15,875 nt of DNA, taken from NCBI GenBank assembly GCA_023818785.1, contig JAMWCO010000016.1:1-15875 (forward strand). The letters run 5' to 3'. The position numbers and the translations under genes were made by a program. Under the pieces are notes generated by a model. It had not been told where the DNA came from. It searched no databases and saw only the letters and a program-made list of their open reading frames with translations. This document shows, in pieces, positions 8,337-14,921 of this stretch. This DNA comes from Candidatus Omnitrophota bacterium. GTDB lineage: Bacteria > Ratteibacteria > UBA8468 > B48-G9 > JAFGKM01. How positions within the stretch are numbered: position 1 is the first letter of the stretch; the number at the start of each line of letters is the position of its first letter.

Positions 8337-9263
8337 ATGAAAAAATTTTATATATTTATTGCTTTCTTTTTACTTATTTCTTCAACTTACTCATATTGGG
8401 AATGGACGCCTCAGACAAAAAAGTGGATTAATCCAAAATATGCTGTTAAAGATACTCCTCAAGAACAGTTTAATTATGCGGAAGAATTTAGAAAGAATGG
8501 TAAAATAGATATTGCCATAAGAGAACATAAAAAACTTTTGAAACATTATCCTAAATCTGAATATGCTCCAAATTCATGTTTTATTCTTGGTGAAATTTAT
8601 AAAGAGAAAGGAGAAAAGAAAAAAGCATTTGATTATTTTCAAAAAATTATAAATGAATATCCGTCATCTCCTTTAGTTTTTTCAGCAATTAAAATACAAT
8701 CAGAAATAGCAGAAAAAAGTTTAAATGAAAGAGATAAAGGTTTTTTTAGATTTATTGTGAAAAAAGAAGAAAAAGGTGATTTAATGAATAAAGTCATAGA
8801 GAGTAGTCCCTATGATGCAGAAGCGATAGATAGAATGTTTAAACTTGCAGATTTTTATTATCAGATTAAGGAGTATGAAAAGGGGATTGAGATTCTGGAT
8901 AAAATAATTAAAAATTTTCCTGAAAAGAAAGATGTTCATGAAGAAGTTAAGTATTTAAAAATAAAATATCTCTTATCTTCTATACCAGAGAAAAATTATG
9001 ATACAGATGTTATAGAGGAGATAAAAGACCAAATTTTAGAATTTTCAATTGATTATCCAAAAAGTAGATTTAAAGATGAAATAGAAAAAATAGAAAAAGT
9101 TCTGGATGAAAAAGAGGCAGAAAAATATTACCAGATAGCAAATTACTATGAAAGGGCTGGAAAAAAGAAATCAGCCATTTATTATTATAAGAAAATTGTT
9201 GATAAATTTCCAAATACAGAATATGGTAAGATTGCTAATGAAAAGATTAATAAAGGTCTTTAG
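8337..9263 (+). CDS. Exported TPR protein, BamD/YbgF-like
   Basis: The protein has an N-terminal signal peptide (MKKFYIFIAFFLLISSTYS) and then a WEWTPQTKKWINPKYAVKD segment, which I recall preceding TPR domains in BamD-like proteins of candidate diderm phyla. TPR-like helical pairs are visible at about 42-77, 79-113, 167-197 and 271-304, including FRKNGKIDIAIREHKKLLKHYP and YYERAGKKKSAIYYYKKIV. BamD is a scaffold for outer-membrane protein insertion; YbgF/CpoB works with Tol-Pal. There is no lipobox cysteine, unlike classical BamD, so it may be periplasmic rather than lipid-anchored. ATG 8337 was preferred to ATG 8298 because it begins directly at the signal peptide and has AAGAGA 10 bases upstream. 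The role in envelope assembly is inferred, supported by the lptE-like gene that overlaps its 3' end. Confidence 0.72.
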   Translation: MKKFYIFIAFFLLISSTYSYWEWTPQTKKWINPKYAVKDTPQEQFNYAEEFRKNGKIDIAIREHKKLLKHYPKSEYAPNSCFILGEIYKEKGEKKKAFDYFQKIINEYPSSPLVFSAIKIQSEIAEKSLNERDKGFFRFIVKKEEKGDLMNKVIESSPYDAEAIDRMFKLADFYYQIKEYEKGIEILDKIIKNFPEKKDVHEEVKYLKIKYLLSSIPEKNYDTDVIEEIKDQILEFSIDYPKSRFKDEIEKIEKVLDEKEAEKYYQIANYYERAGKKKSAIYYYKKIVDKFPNTEYGKIANEKINKGL

Positions 9264-9711
9264 TATTTTTCTATTTTTTACATCCTGTTATTTAAATAAA
9301 AATATCAATGGGAAAAGGATATTTTTTGAAAGGATAGAAAATTTTTCAAATCAGGTAAATTTAACATTTATTTTAAATCAGAAAATTAAAGAAAGAATTT
9401 TAGAATATCCAGGTTTAAGTATTACTGATATAAAAGAAAATGCAGATTACATAGTTAATTTGAAAATTTTAAAGTTTGAAAGGATACCATTATTTTATTC
9501 TAAAGAAGCAGATAATATAGTTGGTGCAAAATTTGAAATTGGATTGAAACTTGATTTAAAAGAAAAAGACAAATTAATTTTTGATAAAAATTTATTTGAA
9601 ACAATCTCATTTTCTATTTATAAAGAATATAATGAGGAGGAGATTCTTAACAAAATTTCTGAAAGAGTTGCAAAAAAAGTATATTTTGAAATTTTAAAAA
9701 TTAAAAGATGA
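9238..9711 (+). CDS. lptE: LptE-like outer-membrane lipoprotein
   Basis: LptE plugs the LptD barrel and helps deliver lipopolysaccharide to the outer leaflet. This 157-residue protein starts with MKRLIKVFSIFLFFTSC, a lipoprotein signal with Cys17 as the modified residue. The mature part follows the LptE plan: FFERIENFSNQVNLTFILNQ, an ENADYIVNLKILKFER strand, a strand around FEIGLKLDLKEKDKLIF, then a long C-terminal helix. Further-upstream in-frame starts (for example 9148) would put the signal sequence inside the protein and were rejected. The gene overlaps the TPR gene by 26 bases and overlaps holA by four (ATGA). The lptE-holA order is also found in E. coli, which supports both calls. It implies a diderm, probably LPS-bearing, cell. 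Confidence 0.8.
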   Translation: MKRLIKVFSIFLFFTSCYLNKNINGKRIFFERIENFSNQVNLTFILNQKIKERILEYPGLSITDIKENADYIVNLKILKFERIPLFYSKEADNIVGAKFEIGLKLDLKEKDKLIFDKNLFETISFSIYKEYNEEEILNKISERVAKKVYFEILKIKR

Positions 9712-10340
9712 AAAATTACTTTCTTGTTTTAAATGATTACAATAGATTAGAAACTTTAATTGAGAGTTTAAAGAGAAAATATAATATTGATGAATTTGAT
9801 ATTAAAATTTTTGATGCTTCAAAATTATCAATAAATGAAATTTTAAAAAGATTTGATATTTTACCTATTTTTTCTGATAGAATTCTTTTTGTAATAAAAA
9901 ATGTTGAAGAAATAAAAAAAAGAGATTGCCAAAAATTATATGATTTTTTAAATAACCTTTCTTCTGATATTATAGTTATTCTTTATGGTTCTTCAATAGA
10001 GGAGCCATTTGAAGAAAGTTTATTAAAAGAAGAATATGTTACACCTGAAGTTAGATTATTTTCAGAAATTTATTCGCTGAAAGAGAGAGATAATAAAAAA
10101 ATTTTTGAGGCGTTGAAAGAATATATTAAAGTAAAAGAGAGAAATTTTACTATTTTGGTAAGTGGAATTGAAATTTATTTAAGAAATATTATTAAAAGAG
10201 AAAAAAGGTTGACCAAAGAAATAATAAAAAAGATTGAAGCACTTTATAACCTTGACTATTTTTTAAAAATTGGAAAAGTTGAACTGGGTTCAGAGTTAGA
10301 AATATATCTTTTATATTACTTTTTTTCAACTTCTAATTGA
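9708..10340 (+). CDS. holA: DNA polymerase III delta subunit, short form
   Basis: HolA is the clamp-loader subunit that opens the sliding clamp. The N-terminus MKNYFLVLNDYNRLETLIESLK and the segment at about 52-69 (LPIFSDRILFVIKNVEEI) match the family's conserved LPFFSDRRLVVVKN-type strand and helix. At 210 residues it is far shorter than the usual 320-350. After residue 95 the sequence passes quickly into a C-terminal helical part (FEALKEYIKVKERNFTILVSGIEIYLRNIIK). Much of the middle AAA+ lid appears to be missing or compressed. No frameshift is evident, because the frame is open and ends cleanly. Its position after lptE and beside rpsT is the classic holA neighbourhood. The 3' end overlaps the convergent rpsT coding end by 25 bases. 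Confidence 0.77.
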   Translation: MKNYFLVLNDYNRLETLIESLKRKYNIDEFDIKIFDASKLSINEILKRFDILPIFSDRILFVIKNVEEIKKRDCQKLYDFLNNLSSDIIVILYGSSIEEPFEESLLKEEYVTPEVRLFSEIYSLKERDNKKIFEALKEYIKVKERNFTILVSGIEIYLRNIIKREKRLTKEIIKKIEALYNLDYFLKIGKVELGSELEIYLLYYFFSTSN

Positions 10341-10603
10341 ACTCCATATTTTTTTATAAACTTAAATAATCTACTTTTTCTTCTTGCAGCATTATTTTTA
10401 TGTATTATCCCTTTAGATGCTGCTTTATCAATTTCTCTAATTGTCTCTCTTAAAATTTTATTTAAATCAGGATTATTATTTAAAACAGCATCTTTTGTTT
10501 TCTTTGTTAATGTTTTTATCTTTGAAATTACTGCTTTATTTCTTAATCTTCTTTTAATTTCTTGTCTTTGTCTTTTTAAAACACTTTTTTTCTTTTTAGC
10601 CAT
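10316..10603 (-). CDS. rpsT: 30S ribosomal protein bS20
   Basis: bS20 is a primary binding protein of the small ribosomal subunit and contacts 16S rRNA. The 95-residue protein is extremely basic, begins MAKKKKSVLKRQRQEIKRR and continues RNKAVISKIKTLTKK. The C-terminal KGIIHKNNAARRKSRLFKFIKK is the family signature (family consensus approximately K.G.IHKN.AARRKSRL). Length and motifs are normal. It is the only gene on the minus strand. A strong Shine-Dalgarno (AGGAGG, complement of 10610-10615) lies six bases before the ATG, consistent with high expression, and a good sigma-70 type promoter lies just upstream. Its stop codon lies inside the 3' end of holA, so the two transcripts must overlap. 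Confidence 0.97.
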   Translation of the reverse strand: MAKKKKSVLKRQRQEIKRRLRNKAVISKIKTLTKKTKDAVLNNNPDLNKILRETIREIDKAASKGIIHKNNAARRKSRLFKFIKKYGVQLEVEKK

Positions 10604-10633
10604 ATATTTCCTCCTCTTATTTATTGAGGTAAA

Positions 10634-10662
10634 ATGATATCATAAACTAAACTTTTTATCAA
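10634..10662 (-). promoter_or_regulatory. Sigma-70 type promoter of rpsT
   Basis: On the minus strand, -35 TTGATA (10657-10662) and -10 TATCAT (10634-10639) are separated by 17 bases. Each matches consensus at five of six positions, and the -10 carries an extended TGn (TGATATCAT). Initiation would fall near 10627, leaving a leader of about 24 bases that contains the AGGAGG site. No experimental evidence. Confidence 0.65.
10635..10643 (+). promoter_or_regulatory. Extended -10 element facing the sigma-factor gene
   Basis: The palindrome ATGATATCAT at 10634-10643 gives the + strand the same TGATATCAT extended -10 as the minus strand. No good -35 lies 17 bases upstream (TCTTAT at 10615-10620). 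A start near 10650 would give a leader of about 34 bases before ATG 10684. A weak promoter for the ECF operon is plausible, divergent from rpsT and sharing its -10. Confidence 0.4.
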
Positions 10663-10683
10663 ATTGAAATGTCTAAATAAAGA

Positions 10684-11211
10684 ATGAATGAAAGGGAAAA
10701 CTTTGAAGATTGTTATATAAAACTTGCAAACAAAATTTATGGGGTTGCTTATAAAATGGTTAATAACCATCAGGATGCTTTAGATATTGTTCAAGAGGTT
10801 TTTTTAAGGGCTTATAAAAACTGGAATAATTTTAAAGGTCTTTCAAAAATTTCAACTTATCTATATAGGATAGCAGTGAATCTTTCATATGATTTTTTAA
10901 GAAAAAAAAATAAGTTAAGAAAGGTTGAAAATATAGGTTTTGAAAACTGGTCTAATTTAGTTTCAAGCGTGAAGTTTGAAGATTGCATTAAAGATGAAGA
11001 AATAATTGAAGAAATAAAGAAAGAAATAGATAATTTAACAGAGAAGCAGAAAGTAATTTTTATTTTAAAAACATATGAAGAATTGACTTATGAAGAAATT
11101 GCAAGTATTTTAAGGAAAAGAGTAGGGACTATTAAAGCAACATATTTTCAGTCATTACAAAAATTAAGGGAGAACTTAAAAAAGAAAGGGGTGATGAAAA
11201 ATGAGATGTAA
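10684..11211 (+). CDS. ECF-type RNA polymerase sigma factor
   Basis: The protein is a 175-residue sigma factor with only regions 2 and 4. Region 2 (about 10-75) shows ANKIYGVAYKMVNNHQDALDIVQEVFLRAYKNWNNF, the -10 binding helix signature DIVQEVFLRAY, and then STYLYRIAVNLSYDFLRKK. Region 4 (about 112-170) has LTEKQKVIFILKTYEELTYEEIASIL, a helix-turn-helix that reads the -35, and ends with KATYFQSLQKLRENL. Region 3 is absent, as in RpoE-like factors. It would direct RNA polymerase to a stress or envelope regulon that cannot be named from here. No clear ribosome binding site precedes the ATG. It overlaps the anti-sigma gene by 11 bases, the usual arrangement for a paired regulator. Confidence 0.93.
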   Translation: MNERENFEDCYIKLANKIYGVAYKMVNNHQDALDIVQEVFLRAYKNWNNFKGLSKISTYLYRIAVNLSYDFLRKKNKLRKVENIGFENWSNLVSSVKFEDCIKDEEIIEEIKKEIDNLTEKQKVIFILKTYEELTYEEIASILRKRVGTIKATYFQSLQKLRENLKKKGVMKNEM

Positions 11212-11662
11212 AGATTTTGAAAAAAAAGTTTTGGATTTTATAGATGATAAAACAAATATATTGGAAAAAGAAAAAATTGAACAGCATATAGAAGAATGTG
11301 AAAAGTGTAGAAATTTATATATGGACTTTATTTTTATTTTAAATATGTCAAAGAAGATTGAATTGCCAAAATTAAGTGAGGATTACTGGAAATCAAGCAT
11401 AAAATCTATTTTTGAAGAGAAAAACAGTATTAAATTTTTAAAAGTTGCTTATGTAGCAGTTTCTTTCTTTATATTATTTTCTATAACTTTATTTTTAATG
11501 AAGAGTAATATCTATTTTTCTAAAGAAAATGTATTGATAAACAAATTGGACTTATTAAATCATGAACTTCCCTTTTCTGAAGAAGAGATTATAGATAATG
11601 TTGATTATATGAAGGAAGAAGAAATAGAAAATGTCCTTGAACTTGTTTTTGAAAGTTTTTAA
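11201..11662 (+). CDS. Membrane anti-sigma factor with zinc-finger motif
   Basis: The 153-residue protein has a cytoplasmic zinc-binding anti-sigma motif, H29-x3-C33-x2-C36 (HIEECEKC), which matches the zf-HC2/ZAS family that holds ECF sigma factors inactive. A single membrane segment lies at about 79-100. The rest, about 50 residues, would be outside the membrane and is strikingly acidic, with two similar clusters around EEEIIDNVDYMKEEEIENV. Release of the sigma factor could be by regulated proteolysis or a redox change at the Cys residues; the sequence does not decide. AAAGGGGTG at 11185-11193 lies seven bases before the ATG. The overlap with the sigma gene points to coupled synthesis. Confidence 0.85.
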   Translation: MRCKDFEKKVLDFIDDKTNILEKEKIEQHIEECEKCRNLYMDFIFILNMSKKIELPKLSEDYWKSSIKSIFEEKNSIKFLKVAYVAVSFFILFSITLFLMKSNIYFSKENVLINKLDLLNHELPFSEEEIIDNVDYMKEEEIENVLELVFESF

Positions 11663-11665
11663 AAT

Positions 11666-11715
11666 TTGAAAAAAAACTTTTAACAATTTAAAATTATTTA
11701 TATGAAAAATATAAT
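11666..11715 (+). promoter_or_regulatory. Candidate promoter(s) for the nitroreductase-polX operon
   Basis: Two sigma-70 type pairs can be read in the 96 bases between the anti-sigma stop and ATG 11759. One is TTGAAA (11666-11671), 17 bases, TAAAAT (11689-11694). The other is TTTAAA (11687-11692), 17 bases, and a perfect TATAAT (11710-11715). The second would start transcription near 11722, downstream of the ATG at 11702. Such matches are frequent by chance in DNA this AT-rich. No terminator hairpin is evident in the same gap. Confidence 0.4.
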
Positions 11716-11745
11716 ATTTTTTTTAGTTTTAATCTCTCTTTTTAT

Positions 11746-11754
11746 AGGAGGTGA
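11746..11754 (+). promoter_or_regulatory. Strong ribosome binding site deciding the nitroreductase start
   Basis: AGGAGGTGA is a full nine-base complement to the usual bacterial 16S rRNA 3' end. Its GGAGG core ends seven bases before ATG 11759. Such a match by chance is very unlikely in this AT-rich sequence, so it favours 11759 over the in-frame ATG at 11702, which has no such site. Confidence 0.75.
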
Positions 11755-11758
11755 AGTG

Positions 11759-12349
11759 ATGAAAAGAATTAAATTATTACCCCCTGATTTTAAAGGAAGA
11801 ATAAGTGTTGAAGAATCATTGAAAAATAGAAGGTCTATAAGAAGTTATAAACAAGTTCCCTTAACTTTAAAAGAATTATCTCAGATTTTATGGGCTACAG
11901 ATGGTAAAACAGCAGATTGGGGAGGTAGAACTGCTCCTTCTGCTGGTGCTACATATCCACTTGAAATTTATGTTATTGTTGGAAGTGTTGAAGGAGTACC
12001 AGCAGGACTATATCATTATGAAATTGATACCCATTCATTAACTTTGATAAAAGAAGGAGATTTAAGAGTAGAACTTTCAAAAGCAGCATTAAATCAGTTA
12101 TCTGTCAAAACAGCACCTATTACAATTATTATTTCTGCAATTTTTGAAAGAACAACAAATAGATATGGGAAAAGAGGTGAAAATTATGTTTATATAGAAG
12201 TTGGGCATTGTGGACAGAATATACATTTACAAGCAGAATCACTTGGTTTAGGAACAGTTATGATAGGTGCATTTGAAGATGAGAAAGTAAAAAAAGTTCT
12301 TGGAATAAAAGAAGATGTAATTTATTTATGTCCTGTAGGTAGAAAATGA
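11759..12349 (+). CDS. SagB/ThcOx-type nitroreductase family oxidoreductase
   Basis: This is an FMN-dependent oxidoreductase of the nitroreductase fold. The SagB-type branch includes azoline oxidases, but many stand-alone members have unknown substrates. The 196 residues show VEESLKNRRSIRSYK (FMN phosphate site, R24-R25-S26-x-R28), TLKELSQILWATDG, the hallmark RTAPSAGATYPLEIYVIVG, and a C-terminal GHCGQNIHLQAESLGLGTVMIGAF that completes the flavin pocket. No precursor peptide, cyclodehydratase or transporter is nearby, so a peptide-modifying role is not supported. ATG 11759 has a perfect ribosome binding site. ATG 11702 is in frame and would add a hydrophobic 19-residue leader (MKNIIFFLVLISLFIGGEV) resembling a signal peptide; I recall exported relatives with such leaders, so this start stays possible. 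The gene ends in an ATGA overlap with polX. Confidence 0.86.
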   Translation: MKRIKLLPPDFKGRISVEESLKNRRSIRSYKQVPLTLKELSQILWATDGKTADWGGRTAPSAGATYPLEIYVIVGSVEGVPAGLYHYEIDTHSLTLIKEGDLRVELSKAALNQLSVKTAPITIIISAIFERTTNRYGKRGENYVYIEVGHCGQNIHLQAESLGLGTVMIGAFEDEKVKKVLGIKEDVIYLCPVGRK

Positions 12350-14049
12350 ACAAAAATCAAGAAATTGCAGATATTTTTGATAAGATTGCAGATGCTCTTG
12401 AGTTTAAAGGTGATGATTCTTTTCGTATAGGAGCATATAGAAAAGCAGCAAGAATTTTAAGAGAATACCCAGAGAATATAGAAGAAATTTATAGAAAAGG
12501 AGAAATAAAGAAAATACCTGGAATAGGTAAAGGGATGAGTGAAAAAATTGAGGAATATTTGAAAACAGGGAGGATGAAAAAATATGAAGAAGTGATAAAA
12601 GATATACCTGAAGGACTTTTACAACTTCTTGAAATACCAAATCTTGGTCCTAAAACATTAAATCTTGCTTATACTAAACTTAGAGTTAAAAATTTACAAG
12701 ATCTTGAAAAAGTAATAGAAAATGGTCAACTTGCAAAACTTTTTGGTATGGGAGAAAAAAAAGTTGAGAATATAAAAAAGGGTATAGAACTTTTTAAACA
12801 GGGCAGAGAAAGAATCCCAATTGGAATTGCACTTCCTTTAGTTGAGGAGATAATTAATGAGTTAAAGAAGTTTGTTTATAAAATTGAGCCAGCAGGTTCA
12901 TTAAGAAGGATGAAAGAGACGATAGGAGATATTGATATACTTACAACAGGAGAGAATAATCTTGAAATTATTGAAAAGTTTGTTTTGCTTCCAATTGTTA
13001 AAGAAGTTTTAGCAAAAGGAGATACAAAAGCATCAATAATAGAAAAGACACATAATTTACAAGTTGATTTAAGAGTTGTTCCTGTTGATTCTTTTGGAGC
13101 AGCACTTCAATATTTTACAGGCTCAAAAGGTCATAATATAAAATTGAGGGGACTTGCAAAGGATAGAGGATTAAAAATTAGTGAATATGGTGTTTTTAAA
13201 GGTGATAAAAAAATTGCAGGTGAAACAGAAGAAAATGTATATAAAACTCTTGGACTTGTTTGGATACCTCCTGAGTTAAGAGAAGATAAAGGAGAAATAG
13301 AAGCAGCAATGGATAATAAATTACCTGTTTTGGTTGAATGGGATGATATAAAAGGTGATTTACATATTCATTCAAAGTATTCAGATGGAGTAGAGACAAT
13401 TGAAGAGATTGCAATTTCTGCAAAAAATTTAGGATATGAATATATTGGCATAAGTGACCATTCAAAAACATCAAAAGTTGCAGGTGGACTTGATGAGGAT
13501 AAATTGAAAAGAAGGAATGAAGAAATAGAGAAAGTTAATGAAAAAGTGAAAGGAATAAAAGTTTTAAAAGGGATAGAGGTTGATATTCTTGCAGATGGTT
13601 CACTTGATTATCCAGATAAAATTCTTGAAGAACTTGATTTCGTTATTGTTGCAATTCATCAGGGCTTTAAAAAAAATGTAAATGAAAGAATAAAAAGAGC
13701 AATTGAAAATCCATTTGTTGATATAATTGCACATCCAACAGGTCGTCTTTTAAGTGGGAGGGAAGGTTATGATGTTAATATTGATGAAATTATTGAATAT
13801 GCTTCTAAATTTAATGTTGCTCTTGAAATAAATTGTTATCCAGATAGATTAGATTTGAACGATGTAAATATTTTAAAAGGTAAATCAAAAAATTTAATGT
13901 TTGCTCTTGGTACAGATGCACATAATATAGGTATGTTAAAATATATAAGGTTTGGTATTGGAATGGCAAGAAGAGGTTGGCTTACAAGAAAAGAAATTTT
14001 AAATACTTATAAATGGGAAGAAATGCCTTTAAGGAGGAGAAAAAAATGA
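12346..14049 (+). CDS. polX: DNA polymerase/3'-5' exonuclease PolX (with PHP domain)
   Basis: PolX is a family X repair polymerase that fills short gaps; its PHP domain is a metal-dependent exonuclease that can clean 3' ends and act in base-excision repair. The 567 residues have the standard order. First come two helix-hairpin-helix regions (KIPGIGKGMSEKIEEYLKTG and IPNLGPKTLNLAY). The nucleotidyl-transferase palm has AGSLRR followed by D195-x-D197 in GDIDIL and D241 in VDLRVV. The C-terminal PHP domain starts at about 337 with H340-x-H342 in DLHIHSKYSDG, then GISDHS, KGIEVDIL, IVAIHQG, IIAHPTGR, EINCYPDR and D524-x-H526. All catalytic motifs appear intact, so both activities are expected. 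It overlaps the nitroreductase stop and the next gene's start by ATGA. Confidence 0.95.
   Translation: MNKNQEIADIFDKIADALEFKGDDSFRIGAYRKAARILREYPENIEEIYRKGEIKKIPGIGKGMSEKIEEYLKTGRMKKYEEVIKDIPEGLLQLLEIPNLGPKTLNLAYTKLRVKNLQDLEKVIENGQLAKLFGMGEKKVENIKKGIELFKQGRERIPIGIALPLVEEIINELKKFVYKIEPAGSLRRMKETIGDIDILTTGENNLEIIEKFVLLPIVKEVLAKGDTKASIIEKTHNLQVDLRVVPVDSFGAALQYFTGSKGHNIKLRGLAKDRGLKISEYGVFKGDKKIAGETEENVYKTLGLVWIPPELREDKGEIEAAMDNKLPVLVEWDDIKGDLHIHSKYSDGVETIEEIAISAKNLGYEYIGISDHSKTSKVAGGLDEDKLKRRNEEIEKVNEKVKGIKVLKGIEVDILADGSLDYPDKILEELDFVIVAIHQGFKKNVNERIKRAIENPFVDIIAHPTGRLLSGREGYDVNIDEIIEYASKFNVALEINCYPDRLDLNDVNILKGKSKNLMFALGTDAHNIGMLKYIRFGIGMARRGWLTRKEILNTYKWEEMPLRRRKK
14031..14039 (+). promoter_or_regulatory. 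Ribosome binding site of the thymidylate synthase-like gene
   Basis: AAGGAGGAG inside the end of polX lies six bases before ATG 14046, and it selects this start over the in-frame ATG at 14013. Confidence 0.7.
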
Positions 14050-14906
14050 TACCTGTTATAAAAGTAGAAGGAAATTCAATAGCAGATGTTTGGGAAAAAA
14101 GTTTAATAGAAGTATGGGAAAAAGGATTTATTATAAAAACAGAATATGATAGAGAAAAAGACCCACCAAGTAAAGATTGTATAATGATTATGGTTATAAA
14201 AGAACCATTTTCAGAACCAAGAATTCATCTTGCTTTTCCTGGTGGTATTGAAGACCTTGAAAAATATAGACAAGAAGTAATTTATGGAATACATGATACC
14301 TGGATAAATCCCAAGGAGAAGAAATGGACTTATACTTATCATGACCGACTTGCAAATTATCATATTCCAGAAGAGAAAAATAAGATTAATCAATTAGAGT
14401 ATATAATAAATAAACTTTCAGAAACTCCTTATTCAAGAAGGGCACAAGGAATTACATGGATACCATTTTATGACCCATTTACATATGATCCACCATGTTT
14501 ACAAAGAATTTGGTGCAGAATTATTGAAAAAGATGGTGAATTATTTTTAAATATGAATACTCACTGGAGGTCAAGAGATGCTTATAGGGCTGCCTTTATG
14601 AATTTATTTGGTTTGACAGAATTACAGAGATATATCGCTGAAGAAATTTCTAAAAAGATAAATAAAGTTGTTAAAATTGGTCAATATGTTGATATTTCAG
14701 ATTCCTATCACATTTATGGAGAAAGTTTTAATGACTTTGAGAAAAGATTTTTAAATCTATTAAAAAAAAGAGATTTTTATAACTCAGACCATACAAAAAG
14801 TAGAACTATAAGAAGTGATGACCCAATTGCAATTGCTGGTTTTGAATATGGTAAACAACTTATAGAGATGGAACAGAAAACAGGGAAAAAAGGTACATTG
14901 TTATGA
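14046..14906 (+). CDS. Thymidylate synthase-like protein (ThyA fold, divergent)
   Basis: Thymidylate synthase makes dTMP from dUMP with methylenetetrahydrofolate. The 286-residue protein keeps the core of the fold: YSRRAQGITWIP with R131-R132 for phosphate binding, DPPC with the nucleophile C151, a dimer and phosphate segment RSRD (175-178), and N186 at the place of the family's pyrimidine-reading Asn. A GQYVDISDSYHIYG segment follows, at the position of the GD-x-H-x-Y motif. It departs from classical ThyA: the residue after the catalytic Cys is Leu instead of His, the PFN motif reads FMN, and the N-terminal half (including HLAFPGGIEDLEKYRQ) is unlike the bacterial enzyme. Asn rather than Asp at 186 suggests dUMP over dCMP. 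A pyrimidine hydroxymethylase or archaeal-type synthase remains possible. It overlaps polX and precedes miaA by 15 bases. Confidence 0.75.
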   Translation: MIPVIKVEGNSIADVWEKSLIEVWEKGFIIKTEYDREKDPPSKDCIMIMVIKEPFSEPRIHLAFPGGIEDLEKYRQEVIYGIHDTWINPKEKKWTYTYHDRLANYHIPEEKNKINQLEYIINKLSETPYSRRAQGITWIPFYDPFTYDPPCLQRIWCRIIEKDGELFLNMNTHWRSRDAYRAAFMNLFGLTELQRYIAEEISKKINKVVKIGQYVDISDSYHIYGESFNDFEKRFLNLLKKRDFYNSDHTKSRTIRSDDPIAIAGFEYGKQLIEMEQKTGKKGTLL

Positions 14907-14921
14907 TTCATCTTCTATTGA

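Noticed and set aside
9148..9237. Longer N-terminus for the LptE-like protein
   Set aside because: It would bury the lipoprotein signal sequence inside the protein; the frame there is only open because it runs antiphase within the TPR gene.
11663..11701. Terminator after the anti-sigma gene (A-run followed by T-run)
   Set aside because: AAAAAAAACTTTT has no GC-rich stem and no stable hairpin that I can draw. It reads better as promoter spacer.
11702..12349. SagB-type nitroreductase as part of a thiazole/oxazole peptide cluster
   Set aside because: No small precursor gene, YcaO-type cyclodehydratase, protease or transporter is nearby. The neighbours are polX, a thymidylate synthase-like gene and miaA.
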